From Pseudomonas sp. BP8 (lineage in GTDB: Bacteria; Pseudomonadota; Gammaproteobacteria; Pseudomonadales; Pseudomonadaceae): a stretch of 64,000 nt of DNA. The notes beneath the pieces were generated by a model. It ran no database searches. It was given only the letters and a program-made list of their open reading frames with translations, and was not told the DNA's origin. The stretch is taken from contig NZ_JAGINK010000001.1 of the NCBI RefSeq assembly GCF_017875955.1, forward strand, positions 4,184,501 through 4,248,500. Direction: 5' to 3'. How positions within the stretch are numbered: the stretch's first letter is position 1; every line of letters starts with the position of its first letter. Both the position numbers and the translations under genes were made by a program. Positions 33,783-42,924 of this stretch are shown here, piece by piece.

Positions 33783-34874
33783 ATGACGGCTCTATACACC
33801 TATCTCACTACTCCATTTCTTGGCACCAGCACTTGGTTGTGGCTGGTCTTCGTTGCCATCGTGGTCGGTCTGCTGGTCCTCGACCTCGGCGTGCTGCACC
33901 GCAAGGACCGCGAAATCGAAATGCGCGAAAGCCTGCTGCTGTATTCGGGCTACTTCAGCGTTGGTGTCTTGTTCGGTGTCTGGGTGTGGTTCGAACTGGG
34001 CGCGCAGTCGGCACTGGAGTTCTATACCGGTTTCCTGGTCGAGCAGTCGCTGTCGATGGACAACGTGTTCGTCATGGCGATGATCTTCAGCTTCTTTGCC
34101 ATCCCCCGCCGCTATCAACACCGTGTGCTGTTCTGGGGCATTCTCGGGGTGGTGGTCCTGCGCGCAATCATGATTGGCGTGGGCGCGGCACTGGTGCAGA
34201 ACTTCGCCTGGGTGCTCTACCTGTTCGGCGCCTTCCTGCTGATCACCGGGATAAAAATGGCCCTGTCCAAGGAGGACAGCCATCCGGACCTGGCCAATAA
34301 CCCGGTGCTGCGTTTCGTGCGCCGGCACATGCGCGTCACCGACGAGATTCATGGCGCGCACTTCTTCGTGCGCCTCACCCCGCCTGGCCAGAGCAAGGCA
34401 CTGCGCTACGCCACCCCATTATTCCTGGCATTGGTGCTGATCGAACTGGCCGACCTGGTATTTGCCGTCGACAGCGTGCCAGCGATCTTTGCCATCACCC
34501 AGGACCCGTTCATCGTCTACACCTCGAACATCTTCGCCATCCTCGGCCTGCGCTCGCTGTACTTCGCACTGGCCGCATTGATGCATCGGTTCGTCTATCT
34601 CAAATACGCATTGGCGCTGGTGCTGATATTTATCGGCTGCAAGATCTTCTACCACGGGTTGGTAGGTAGCGTGCCGGCACTGCTGTCGTTGGGGGTAACG
34701 TTCGGGTTGTTGCTGGGTGGCGTGCTGTTGTCGTTGTTCAAGACGCGGGGCGCTCAGGCTGCCGGGCCTCGTGAGGATGTTGTGGTAGCTGATGATAGTG
34801 CGTCTGGCAAATCAGCTCAGCCGATTCAGAAGCCGAGTAATGAAGAAAAGAAAGACCCGCGTTTGCGGGTCTGA
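33783..34874 (+). CDS. TerC-family integral membrane protein
   Basis: The 363-residue protein has about seven to nine transmembrane segments. The family's acidic motifs are present: SMDNVFVMAMIF, LVLIELADLVFAVDSVPAIFAI and SNIFAILGLRSLYF. These Asp-containing motifs are thought to carry manganese or other metals in Alx/YkoY relatives. ATG 33783 has a perfect aaggagg ribosome site. I saw no yybP-ykoY riboswitch core in the 154-bp leader. A short hairpin (gacccgc-gttt-gcgggtc) covers the last codons. Confidence 0.92.
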   Translation: MTALYTYLTTPFLGTSTWLWLVFVAIVVGLLVLDLGVLHRKDREIEMRESLLLYSGYFSVGVLFGVWVWFELGAQSALEFYTGFLVEQSLSMDNVFVMAMIFSFFAIPRRYQHRVLFWGILGVVVLRAIMIGVGAALVQNFAWVLYLFGAFLLITGIKMALSKEDSHPDLANNPVLRFVRRHMRVTDEIHGAHFFVRLTPPGQSKALRYATPLFLALVLIELADLVFAVDSVPAIFAITQDPFIVYTSNIFAILGLRSLYFALAALMHRFVYLKYALALVLIFIGCKIFYHGLVGSVPALLSLGVTFGLLLGGVLLSLFKTRGAQAAGPREDVVVADDSASGKSAQPIQKPSNEEKKDPRLRV

Positions 34875-34911
34875 GGGGCATGTTTGAGTAGTTCAGGAGC
34901 GACCATTACGA

Positions 34912-35391
34912 CTACGCGTTAGCCGGCCCAAGCACTTTCACCATGGGCACACAGGCCAGTTGCAACCCTGAAGGCGAGTGGTAGACAGAGGTCGTTTCTC
35001 CAACAAATCCGCACGAGCGGTAAAACGCCACGGCATTGAGCGTCGCATCGAGCTTGATCTCCGGTAACTGCGCCTTTAGCGCAAGTCCTTCAAGGTGAAG
35101 GAGCAAGCATCGACCAATGCCTCGCCCCATGTACTCGGGGTGAACAAAGATCGCGCCGATTTCTCGCTGCTCCCTGTCGAGCATGCCAGTAGCGACCACC
35201 CGGCCCTGCACGTACACCAGGTGGAAATGCGCCGCCACCAGGTCACTGAACCACTCGCTGAGCGAGACCTCGGTCCAGACAAACATGTCGGCTTGGCTGT
35301 AGGGCCCGATGCATTGTGCACGGATGGCCAGCCGGCGAATATCGAGGGCAATCTGGGCATCGTTACGGGTGGCGCGGCGAATTTCGAACAT
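34912..35391 (-). CDS. GNAT-family N-acetyltransferase
   Basis: The 159-residue protein has the GNAT acetyl-CoA motif EIGAIFVHPEYMGRGIGRCLL (V/I-x-x-E-x-x-x-R/G-G-x-G-R). A final NAVAFYRSCGFV segment is the typical motif B. The substrate amine is unknown. ATG 35391 follows ggaga on the minus strand. Confidence 0.9.
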   Translation of the reverse strand: MFEIRRATRNDAQIALDIRRLAIRAQCIGPYSQADMFVWTEVSLSEWFSDLVAAHFHLVYVQGRVVATGMLDREQREIGAIFVHPEYMGRGIGRCLLLHLEGLALKAQLPEIKLDATLNAVAFYRSCGFVGETTSVYHSPSGLQLACVPMVKVLGPANA

Positions 35392-35426
35392 GCTCTGTCT
35401 CCATGGCTGTGCGTGGACAGGGCAAC

Positions 35427-35454
35427 AAAAAGCCCCGTCCATCGCTGGCGGGGC
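35427..35454 (-). terminator. intrinsic terminator after the small ORF
   Basis: On the minus strand, gccccg-N11-cggggc is followed by five T residues. It lies 10 bp after the stop of the 39-codon ORF at 35464 and before the acetyltransferase gene, closing the acyl-CoA dehydrogenase unit. Confidence 0.8.
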
Positions 35455-35463
35455 CTTCAGGTT

Positions 35464-35583
35464 TTAAACGGGGTTGCTGCGCAGCCGTAACCTCATGGCC
35501 CGCCAGAGGCGGTCATGCAGGTGCACATCATCGGCAAACGGGCTGTATGGATCATGTGCTCGACTGTAGCCCAACTGCGCCAT
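35464..35583 (-). CDS. predicted 39-residue protein coupled to the acyl-CoA dehydrogenase
   Basis: An ORF of 39 codons starts with an ATG that overlaps the dehydrogenase stop by one base (TGATG), the classic translational-coupling arrangement. It reads MAQLGYSRAHDPYSPFADDV, then HLHDRLWRAMRLRLRSNPV. The protein is basic, with a helical Arg-rich end, and an intrinsic terminator follows 10 bp after its stop. It has no homologue I recognise. The coupling and the terminator position argue that it is expressed. Confidence 0.5.
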   Translation of the reverse strand: MAQLGYSRAHDPYSPFADDVHLHDRLWRAMRLRLRSNPV

Positions 35584-36812
35584 CAATGCCCGACATTCAT
35601 CAGTTCCTTGGGCACATACTTGCCAATCTCGTACTTGCCGACCGCCGCCCGGTGTACCTCGTCCGGCCCGTCGGCCAGGCGCAAGGTGCGTTGCATGGCG
35701 TACATGTAGGCCAACGGGAAATCACCGCTGACGCCCGCCCCGCCATGCATCTGAATCGCCCGGTCAATCACCCGCAGCGCAACATTGGGCGCGACCACCT
35801 TGATCTGGGCGATCTCGCTGCGCGCCACTTTATTGCCGACGGTATCCATCATGTAGGCCGCCTTGAGGGTCAGCAGCCGTGCCATGTCGATTTCCATCCG
35901 CGAGTCGGCGATCTTGTCGACGTTGCCCCCAAGACGTGCCAATGGCCGGCCAAAGGCAGTGCGCTCCACCGAACGCTTGCACATCAATTCCAAGGCACGC
36001 TCAGCCATGCCGACCGAGCGCATGCAGTGGTGAATACGCCCTGGCCCCAAGCGCCCCTGGGCAATCTCGAAACCGCGCCCTTCGCCCAACAGTACGTTTT
36101 CATAAGGCACCCGAACGTTCTCGAACAGCACTTCGGCATGACCGTGCGGCGCATCGTCGTAACCGAACACCGGCAACGGCCGGACGATTTTCACCCCCGG
36201 TGTATCGGTCGGCACCAGCACCATGGAATGCTGCTGATGACGCGGCCCCTCTGGGTCGGACAGGCCCATGAAGATCATCACCTTGCAGCGTGGGTCGCAG
36301 GCGCCGGAGGTCCACCATTTGCGGCCATTGATCACCCATTCGTCCCCCTGTCGCACAGCGGTGGCGGCCATATTGGTCGCGTCGGACGACGCCACGTCGG
36401 GCTCGGTCATGGCAAACGCCGAGCGGATCTCGCCGCGTAGCAGCGGCTCGAGCCACTGACGCTTTTGCGCCTCGCTGCCATAGCGCACCAGCACTTCCAT
36501 GTTGCCGGTATCAGGCGCCGAGCAATTGAACGGCTCCGGGCCAAGCAGCGAACGGCCCATGATTTCGGCCAAGGGTGCGTACTCCAGGTTGCTCAGGCCC
36601 GCGCCATACTCCGACTCGGGCAGGAACAGGTTCCACAGCCCCTCGGCACGCGCCTTGGCCTTGAGCTCCTCCATGATCGCCGTGGGTTGCCAGCGATCGC
36701 CCTCGGCCACCTGGCGTTCGAACACCGGCTCTGCCGGATAGACATGGCTGTCCATGAACGCACTGACGCGCTCACGCAGTGCCTGGACCTTGGGCGAATA
36801 GGCGAAATCCAT
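35583..36812 (-). CDS. acyl-CoA dehydrogenase
   Basis: The 409-residue FAD enzyme is of the acyl-CoA dehydrogenase superfamily. FAMTEPDVASSDATNM and WVINGRKWWTSGA are FAD-site motifs, and the C-terminal part has QMHGGAGVSGDFPLAYMY and DGPDEVHR. The latter stretch carries the catalytic-base Glu of the ACAD10/11-like branch. It should oxidise long or branched acyl-CoA thioesters. The minus-strand start at 36812 follows aaggtag. It is divergent from the LysR gene at 36953, which probably regulates it. Confidence 0.95.
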   Translation of the reverse strand: MDFAYSPKVQALRERVSAFMDSHVYPAEPVFERQVAEGDRWQPTAIMEELKAKARAEGLWNLFLPESEYGAGLSNLEYAPLAEIMGRSLLGPEPFNCSAPDTGNMEVLVRYGSEAQKRQWLEPLLRGEIRSAFAMTEPDVASSDATNMAATAVRQGDEWVINGRKWWTSGACDPRCKVMIFMGLSDPEGPRHQQHSMVLVPTDTPGVKIVRPLPVFGYDDAPHGHAEVLFENVRVPYENVLLGEGRGFEIAQGRLGPGRIHHCMRSVGMAERALELMCKRSVERTAFGRPLARLGGNVDKIADSRMEIDMARLLTLKAAYMMDTVGNKVARSEIAQIKVVAPNVALRVIDRAIQMHGGAGVSGDFPLAYMYAMQRTLRLADGPDEVHRAAVGKYEIGKYVPKELMNVGH

Positions 36813-36952
36813 TGGGGCTACCTTCACGGGCTGAAGAACATGGGGCAGAGACTAGAGCACGCCTCGCCGATCCACCTAGTCTATTTTCGGCGTGTATAAA
36901 CATTCATAACCGATATATGATCGCGCCATAATTCCAACAACGAGCGGCGCTC

Positions 36953-37879
36953 ATGAACCTCAGCAAGGTTGACCTCAATCTGTTCATCGTCTTCGACGCG
37001 ATCTATACCGAAGCCAACCTGACCCGCGCCGGGCAGATCGTCGGTATTACCCAACCGGCTGTGTCCAACGCCTTGTCGCGCCTGCGCGAGACCTTCAACG
37101 ACCCGCTGTTCGTACGCACTGCGCAAGGCATGGTGCCGACGCCGATGGCGCAGAACATCATCGGCCCGGTGCGCAATGCGCTGTCGCTGCTGCGTGTGTC
37201 CGTGCAAGAGAGCCGTATCTTCAATCCGCAACAGGCCAACAAGACCTTTCGCATCAGCATGACCGACCTCACCGAAGCGGTGATCCTGCCGCCGCTGTTC
37301 CAGCGCCTGCGCCGCCTGGCGCCGGCGGTGATGATCGAGAGTTTCTTGTGCAAGCGTCGCGAGACAACCAAGGAGCTGGCCGCCGGGCGCCTGGACTTCG
37401 CCGTCGATGCACCGCTCAATACCGATCCGCAGGTGCGGCACGTCAAGCTCATGCAGGACCGTTACGTGTGCGCCCTGCGCCAGGGTCACCCGTTGGCAGA
37501 GAGCAAGCTGACCCTCGACAGCTACCTGGGCATGACCCATATCCACATTTCCAGCCGACGCAACGGCCTGGGTTACGTCGATCTGGCCCTGGGCAAGATG
37601 GGCGTGCAACGCAAGATCGCCCTGCGCTCGCAGCACTACCTGATGGCTTCGCAGGTTCTGCAGCAGACCGACATGGTCATGACCGTGCCGGAGCGCTTTG
37701 CCCGTCGCCACCAACTGCGCCACTTGCCGTTGCCGGTAGAAGTCCCGGCGTTGGAAACCCACCTGTATTGGCACGAAAGCACCGATCAGGACCCGGCCAA
37801 TCGCTGGATGCGCGAGCAGATCATCGAGTTGAGCGAACGAGTGCTGGCAGAAGAAGAAAAGAAGCTCGAGATTGCCTGA
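36953..37879 (+). CDS. LysR-family transcriptional regulator
   Basis: The 308-residue protein has an HTH in LTRAGQIVGITQPAVSNALSRL (about residues 19-42) and an effector domain from about 90. Divergence from the acyl-CoA dehydrogenase gene across an AT-rich 140-bp gap (tataaacattcataaccgatatatg) suggests that it controls that gene and itself. Confidence 0.93.
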   Translation: MNLSKVDLNLFIVFDAIYTEANLTRAGQIVGITQPAVSNALSRLRETFNDPLFVRTAQGMVPTPMAQNIIGPVRNALSLLRVSVQESRIFNPQQANKTFRISMTDLTEAVILPPLFQRLRRLAPAVMIESFLCKRRETTKELAAGRLDFAVDAPLNTDPQVRHVKLMQDRYVCALRQGHPLAESKLTLDSYLGMTHIHISSRRNGLGYVDLALGKMGVQRKIALRSQHYLMASQVLQQTDMVMTVPERFARRHQLRHLPLPVEVPALETHLYWHESTDQDPANRWMREQIIELSERVLAEEEKKLEIA

Positions 37880-38087
37880 TGGCGTGTACATAGGGCGATT
37901 TCGGGAAGACTGCAAGCCTCGAACGGGCATGCTTGACGGTAATGTTCTAGAAAAAGCCTCAGGGTAAGAAAATTTTTCTCTGATCTTTCAAACAGCCCAA
38001 GTAGTTAGGAAAGTATTTCGCAGCGCGCCGGGTAGCATGACTGCAACGATCGCCGACCCAAGGCGACATGCACGGACTCGCCCTATC

Positions 38088-39242
38088 ATGCCCAGCGCCC
38101 CGCTCTACTTCGATTACGCCGCCACCACCCCGGTCGATGACCGGGTGATCGAGGCCATGCTCGCCTGCCTTGGCCGCGATGCCCACTTTGGGAATCCGGC
38201 CTCAAGCGGCCACGCCTATGGCCAGACTGCCCGCCAGTTGGTGGAGCAGGCCCGGCGCCAGGTAGCAGAGCAGATCGGCGCACAGCCGCAGGACCTGGTC
38301 TGGACCTCAGGCGCCACTGAATCGAACAACCTGGCACTCAAAGGCATTGCCCAGGGCGCTGGCCAACCTGGGCACCTGCTCACCAGCCAACTGGAACACA
38401 AGGCGGTACTGGACACCGCGGCCGAACTGGAGCGCCAAGGCTGGGCCGTGACGCGGCTGATGCCGGATGCCGCCGGCCTGATCAGCGCGCAAGCCGTGCG
38501 CCAGGCCCTGCGCGAAGACACCCGGCTGGTTTCGCTGATGGCCGTGAACAATGAACTGGGCACTGTGACTGACTTCGCTGCAATCGGTGAGGTGGTGCGC
38601 GAGCATGGCGCTCTGCTGCATGTGGACGCCGCCCAGGCGGTGGGCAAAGTCGCGATTGACCTGGGCCGGCAAGCGGTCGACCTAATGTCTTTTTCTGCGC
38701 ACAAGGTTTATGGCCCCAAAGGCATCGGCGCGCTTTATGTAGGGCCGCGCGCCCGCGCGCAGTTGCACGCGCAGATGCACGGCGGCGGCCATGAAGGCGG
38801 CCTGCGTTCCGGCACCCTGGCCACCCATCAGATCGTCGGCATGGGCAGCGCGTTCGCGCTTGCCGGCAAACCCGGCGAAGGCGAACAGCAACGGATCCAT
38901 CAGCTTGCCGAGCGCTTGCGCCAAGGCTTGCTGGCGCTACCAGGCGTGACGCTGAACGGCTGCCCGGTGCAGCGCATCCCCAACACGCTCAACCTGCGCA
39001 TCGAGGCCAACGGCTTCAACAGCGCGGCGCTGGCCGGCGAGCTGGCCTTGTCGACCACCTCGGCGTGCAACTCCGCCAGCAATGCCGCTTCGCATGTACT
39101 GCTGGCCCTTGGGTTGAGCGAGCAGCAGGCGCGCAGCAGCGTGCGTATCAGCCTTGGACGCTATACAAGCGAGGCAGACGTCGACACCGCGATTGCGCTG
39201 TTCGCGCGAGTGCTGGGCGCGGCAGCCGTGGCACTGTGGTAA
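38088..39242 (+). CDS. cysteine desulfurase (class I, NifS/IscS-like), stand-alone
   Basis: The 384-residue PLP enzyme takes sulfur from L-cysteine. PLYFDYAATTPVDDRV at the start, the PLP lysine K206 in SAHKVYGPKGIGALYVG, and the active-site cysteine C327 in a SACNSASNAASHVL loop identify class I. IscS-type proteins begin at the position of ATG 38088; ATG 38037 is in frame but would add 17 residues without a ribosome site. No iscU, sufE or iscR lies nearby, so the sulfur acceptor is unknown. In this region it may support tRNA thiolation or release of scavenged sulfur. Confidence 0.9.
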   Translation: MPSAPLYFDYAATTPVDDRVIEAMLACLGRDAHFGNPASSGHAYGQTARQLVEQARRQVAEQIGAQPQDLVWTSGATESNNLALKGIAQGAGQPGHLLTSQLEHKAVLDTAAELERQGWAVTRLMPDAAGLISAQAVRQALREDTRLVSLMAVNNELGTVTDFAAIGEVVREHGALLHVDAAQAVGKVAIDLGRQAVDLMSFSAHKVYGPKGIGALYVGPRARAQLHAQMHGGGHEGGLRSGTLATHQIVGMGSAFALAGKPGEGEQQRIHQLAERLRQGLLALPGVTLNGCPVQRIPNTLNLRIEANGFNSAALAGELALSTTSACNSASNAASHVLLALGLSEQQARSSVRISLGRYTSEADVDTAIALFARVLGAAAVALW

Positions 39243-39278
39243 CTCACGCGGGCTAGGCAGACCGATCAACGGGCGTAG

Positions 39279-40493
39279 TCAGGTGCGAGCCTTGCTGGCT
39301 GCCAGCAACGCCAGCGTGGCGATCACTGCCAAACCCGCAACCGCGCTGGCGACATAGCCCAACGCGGCCGTGCCCAACACCTGAATGACCAGCCCGCCCA
39401 AGGCCGCGCCGAGCGCGATACCGGCATTGGCCGCAGACACGTTCAAGGTCCCGGCCAAGGCCTGAGCCTTGGCACCCGCCTGCATCACACGCACCTGGCA
39501 CACCGGGAACAAGGCGGTGTAGGCCACGCCCCACAGGGCCAGCGCGCACACCAGCAACGCTGGGCTGGAGACCGCCGGCGTCACCACGCCCATGCCCAAG
39601 GCGAGAATGACCAGCAGGAGCACCGTCGCTGCCAGCGGGCTGCGGTCGACGATACGCCCGGCCAGGCTGTTGCCCAGCATGCCGACCACGCCAAAGCCCA
39701 TCAGCCACCAGCCAACATCGGCAGAGGGCACGTTGGCGACCTGTTCAAGCATCTCGGCCAGATAGGTGTAGGCGGTGAACATCGCGGTGAACACCAGCGC
39801 CGACAGCAGTACATGGGCGATGAAGCGACGGTCCTTGAGGATCACCGTTTGCCGCACGCCATCCGCACGGGCAGGCACGGCCGGCAATTTCGGCAAGAAC
39901 ACCCACATCAGCAGCGCCACCAGCAGACACAGCCCGGCCAGCAGCCAGAAACTGCCGCGCCAGCCCACCAAGCCAGCGGCCAAGGTACCCAACGGAATAC
40001 CAAAGACGAACGCAGCGGTGATACCCAGGTAGACTTTGGCCACGGCCCAACCTTCACGCCCTGGTCCGGCCAACTGCCCAGCGCTTTCACTGGCGGTGCC
40101 CCAGTACACCGGCAGCGCCAACGCCGCGACAAAGCGCGCCAGCGCCAGTACCCAGACGTTGGGCGCGATGGCGGCCAATGCGTTGGAGGCAGCGAACACC
40201 AGCACGATGGCGATGAACAGCGGCTTGCGCTCGAACGACGACAGCCAGGCGGTCAGAAACGGCCCGCAGAGCATTACGGTCACGGCAAACAGGGTGACCA
40301 GCTGGCCGGCGGCAGCAATCGACAGGCCCAGATCACGGGCCAGCCCCGGCAGCAAACCGAGAATGATGAATTCGGTGGTCAGCAAGGCAAAGCCGCCTAC
40401 GGCGAACAACAGAATCGCCAGGCCCGTGCGCGGTGCTGGTACGGCAACCGCGGGGGCGGTCATGGAACTCGTTTGCATCGGTGTCAGGCTCAT
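39279..40493 (-). CDS. MFS transporter, DHA1/AraJ-type exporter
   Basis: The 404-residue inner-membrane protein has twelve predicted transmembrane segments. The MFS motif is present in the loop between TM2 and TM3 (FLTAWLSSFERKPLF), and motif C is GITAAFVFGIPLGTLAAG in TM5. It resembles the drug/sugar exporters of the AraJ/YdhP type. It is divergent from the LysR gene at 40592, its likely regulator. Confidence 0.9.
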   Translation of the reverse strand: MSLTPMQTSSMTAPAVAVPAPRTGLAILLFAVGGFALLTTEFIILGLLPGLARDLGLSIAAAGQLVTLFAVTVMLCGPFLTAWLSSFERKPLFIAIVLVFAASNALAAIAPNVWVLALARFVAALALPVYWGTASESAGQLAGPGREGWAVAKVYLGITAAFVFGIPLGTLAAGLVGWRGSFWLLAGLCLLVALLMWVFLPKLPAVPARADGVRQTVILKDRRFIAHVLLSALVFTAMFTAYTYLAEMLEQVANVPSADVGWWLMGFGVVGMLGNSLAGRIVDRSPLAATVLLLVILALGMGVVTPAVSSPALLVCALALWGVAYTALFPVCQVRVMQAGAKAQALAGTLNVSAANAGIALGAALGGLVIQVLGTAALGYVASAVAGLAVIATLALLAASKART

Positions 40494-40591
40494 AGGGTGA
40501 AAAGCCTGCCAGCTTACTCGGGAATCGTGTTCTCATTACGGGTAGTTATTCCGCAATTAGATGAATCTGATTCAGTAATCATGGGTACAGC

Positions 40592-41524
40592 ATGCCGGGG
40601 ACCGAGCGCTTGAAAGACATCGAATTCTTCGTCAACGTGGCCAACGCGGGCAGCTTCATCGCCGCCGCCGAACGCATGCACCTGACCAGCTCTGCGGTGA
40701 GCAAAGGTGTTGCACGTTTGGAGAAACGCCTGCAGGTGCGTTTGTTCGAGCGCACCACCCGACGCCTGCTGCTCAGTGATGCCGGGGCTGACTATTACCG
40801 CACCTGCACGCGGGTACTGGCCGAAATCGAAGAGGCCGAGCTGGCCCTGCACGATGAACAGCAGGAACCGTGCGGCAAACTGCGCATCGATCTGCCGGCA
40901 AGCTTTGGCCGCCTGCACGCCCTGCCAGCCGTGCTGGCTTTTGCCCGCTCCCATCCGCGGCTACAACCGCACATCACCCTCTCCGACCGGTTTGTCGACC
41001 TGAGTGAAGACCCGGTCGATATCGTTGTACGCATCGGCGGGCCACAGCGCTGGCCCGCGGGCATCGAGCATCGTTACCTGGGCAGCCAGCGCCTGGTGCT
41101 GTGTGCCTCGCCCGCCTACCTCGCCGAGCACGGCACGCCCGCCGACGAGGAGCAACTGCGTGCACTCGGCTGCGTGCTGTATGCCTGCGTCGACGGCAGC
41201 ACCCTCGACCTGCACTTTGCCAGCAGCCGGCACGGGGTCGATGAGATGAAGGCCATGCCGGGAGGCTTGGCGATTGGCGACGGTGAAGGCCAGCTCATGG
41301 CGATCATGGCCGGGCATGGCATTGCCCAGCTACCGACCTGGCTGGTGCAGCGCCAGCTCGACGAGGGCACGCTGGTCGAAGTGCTGCCCGGCTTTGCCAG
41401 CGAAGGCCTGCCGATCCACCTGGCCTGGCGGCGCAACCGCGGCCACCTGCCCAAGGTCAGCGCCCTGGTCGAGGCGTTGAGCGAGCGCCTGACGCCGCTG
41501 CTCGACCCGACACAGCAGCGCTGA
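40592..41524 (+). CDS. LysR-family transcriptional regulator
   Basis: The 310-residue protein is of the CrgA/YhjC-type LysR group. HTH AAAERMHLTSSAVSKGVARL lies at about residues 22-42, then an effector domain from about 95 (GKLRIDLPASFGRLHALPAV). It is divergent from an MFS exporter gene across 98 bp. Such LysR/MFS pairs usually control export of a small toxic compound. Confidence 0.93.
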   Translation: MPGTERLKDIEFFVNVANAGSFIAAAERMHLTSSAVSKGVARLEKRLQVRLFERTTRRLLLSDAGADYYRTCTRVLAEIEEAELALHDEQQEPCGKLRIDLPASFGRLHALPAVLAFARSHPRLQPHITLSDRFVDLSEDPVDIVVRIGGPQRWPAGIEHRYLGSQRLVLCASPAYLAEHGTPADEEQLRALGCVLYACVDGSTLDLHFASSRHGVDEMKAMPGGLAIGDGEGQLMAIMAGHGIAQLPTWLVQRQLDEGTLVEVLPGFASEGLPIHLAWRRNRGHLPKVSALVEALSERLTPLLDPTQQR

Positions 41525-41960
41525 CCGGCAGGCAGGCGCATGCGCCGGGGCTGCTCCCACAGACACAGCGCCAGTCTTGAGGCATGCGCGGACTCTGCGG
41601 GGGGCAGTTGTCTTGCACAAACCTAAACGTTAACGCGATCACTGTGGGAGCGGCCTTGTGTCGCGAAATGAGGGCGCAGCCCTCACCTGCGTCACCTCCA
41701 GATACGATCCGTTCGCCCACTGCAATCCGGTCACCATTACCTGGGTTCATCCCACCAAGTGCGCCGAAGAAACGTGCAGGCCTGGTAAGCAAAACCGGCG
41801 ATTATCCGCATTGGGATCGTGTGTGGTTGTGAGTCAGCTGGTGAGGGCTGCGCCCTCATTTCGCGACACAAGGCCGCTCCCACAGAGAGACCGCGCCAGC
41901 TTGAAGTTTGGTGCAAGACAGTTGTTCTCACAGGGACCGCGCACACGGCGAAAATCAGGA
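41525..41960. repeat. long inverted REP-derived element (45-bp perfect arms)
   Basis: Arms at 41643-41687 and 41840-41884 are perfect complements over 45 bp (tgtgggagcggccttgtg... and its complement), separated by 152 bp. Outer, imperfect arms carry gttgtcttgcacaaac (left) and ggtgcaagacagttg (right). A non-REP tract, tcacctccagatacg, lies next to the left arm and recurs at 58812. This fills most of the 519-bp gap before the AraC gene. I see no credible gene inside. Confidence 0.85.
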
Positions 41961-42043
41961 GCAGCGCAGATGCACATTCGTTCTAAACCTGGCACTCGCT
42001 GCTGCGCTACAGTAAGCCCCCCCTCGACACTGCAGCCGCCGCC

Positions 42044-42874
42044 ATGAGCAATTGGATCGACCTCGCCCAGGACGCCGATACCGGCATCGAGTCGGTGCGC
42101 GCGCATTTCACCGGGCATGCCTACGACCCACACTGGCACGACAGCTTCCTGGTGGGCCTCACCGAGCAAGGCGTGCAGCAGTTTCACTGCCGCCGCGCCC
42201 GCCACTTCAGTACCCCTGGCCAGGTATTCCTGCTTGAGCCTGGTGAGATTCACGACGGCCACGCACCGACCGCAGACGGTTTTACCTACTCGACGCTGTA
42301 CCTCGACCCGAACTGGCTGGAGGCCGAGGTGCGCGCGCTGTTCGAGCAGGCACCCGCCAATGGCCTGCCCGGGTTTGCCGATACCTTGTGCCGCGACGCG
42401 CGCCTGGCCGGCGCCACCTTTCGCGCTTTCCAGGCCTTGCACGGCGAGGAGATGCGGATCATTCGCCAAACAGCCATGGACGACTTGCTGGCCTGCCTTA
42501 CCCAGCACTTGCACTGGCGCAAACGGCTCAATCCAGACCCGCGCCTGCCGTTATCCGCGCAAGTGGCGCGTGATTATCTGCATGCCCACCTGGATCAGGA
42601 CATCGGCCTGAACGAACTGGCCCTGGCCTGCGGCGTCGACCGCTTCCGCCTGACCCGCGCCTTCAAGGCAGCGTTCGGCATGGCACCGCATGCCTATCTC
42701 GTGCAACTGCGCGTGGTCCGCGCGCGGCAATTGCTGGCGCGCGGGCAGAGCCCGGCCGAAGTGGCCACCGCGCTGGGCTTTGCCGACCAGAGCCACCTTG
42801 GCCGCTGGTTCCGCCGCGCCTATCAGCTGACCCCCGCCGATTACCGTCGCCGCTGCACAAAGCTTCCAGACTGA
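42044..42874 (+). CDS. AraC-family regulator with N-terminal cupin
   Basis: The 276-residue protein has an N-terminal AraC-binding cupin (YDPHWHDSFLVGLTEQG; FLLEPGEIHDGHA) and a C-terminal double HTH (about 185-270; LNELALACGVDRFRLTRAFKA and PAEVATALGFADQSHLGRWF). A LysE-family exporter follows on the same strand 50 bp later, a common regulator-exporter pair for amino acids or related compounds. Confidence 0.92.
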   Translation: MSNWIDLAQDADTGIESVRAHFTGHAYDPHWHDSFLVGLTEQGVQQFHCRRARHFSTPGQVFLLEPGEIHDGHAPTADGFTYSTLYLDPNWLEAEVRALFEQAPANGLPGFADTLCRDARLAGATFRAFQALHGEEMRIIRQTAMDDLLACLTQHLHWRKRLNPDPRLPLSAQVARDYLHAHLDQDIGLNELALACGVDRFRLTRAFKAAFGMAPHAYLVQLRVVRARQLLARGQSPAEVATALGFADQSHLGRWFRRAYQLTPADYRRRCTKLPD

Positions 42875-42924
42875 ACCGCCGCCAACGGCGAGCATGGCGC
42901 TCCGATCATATGGAGTTGTTTGTC

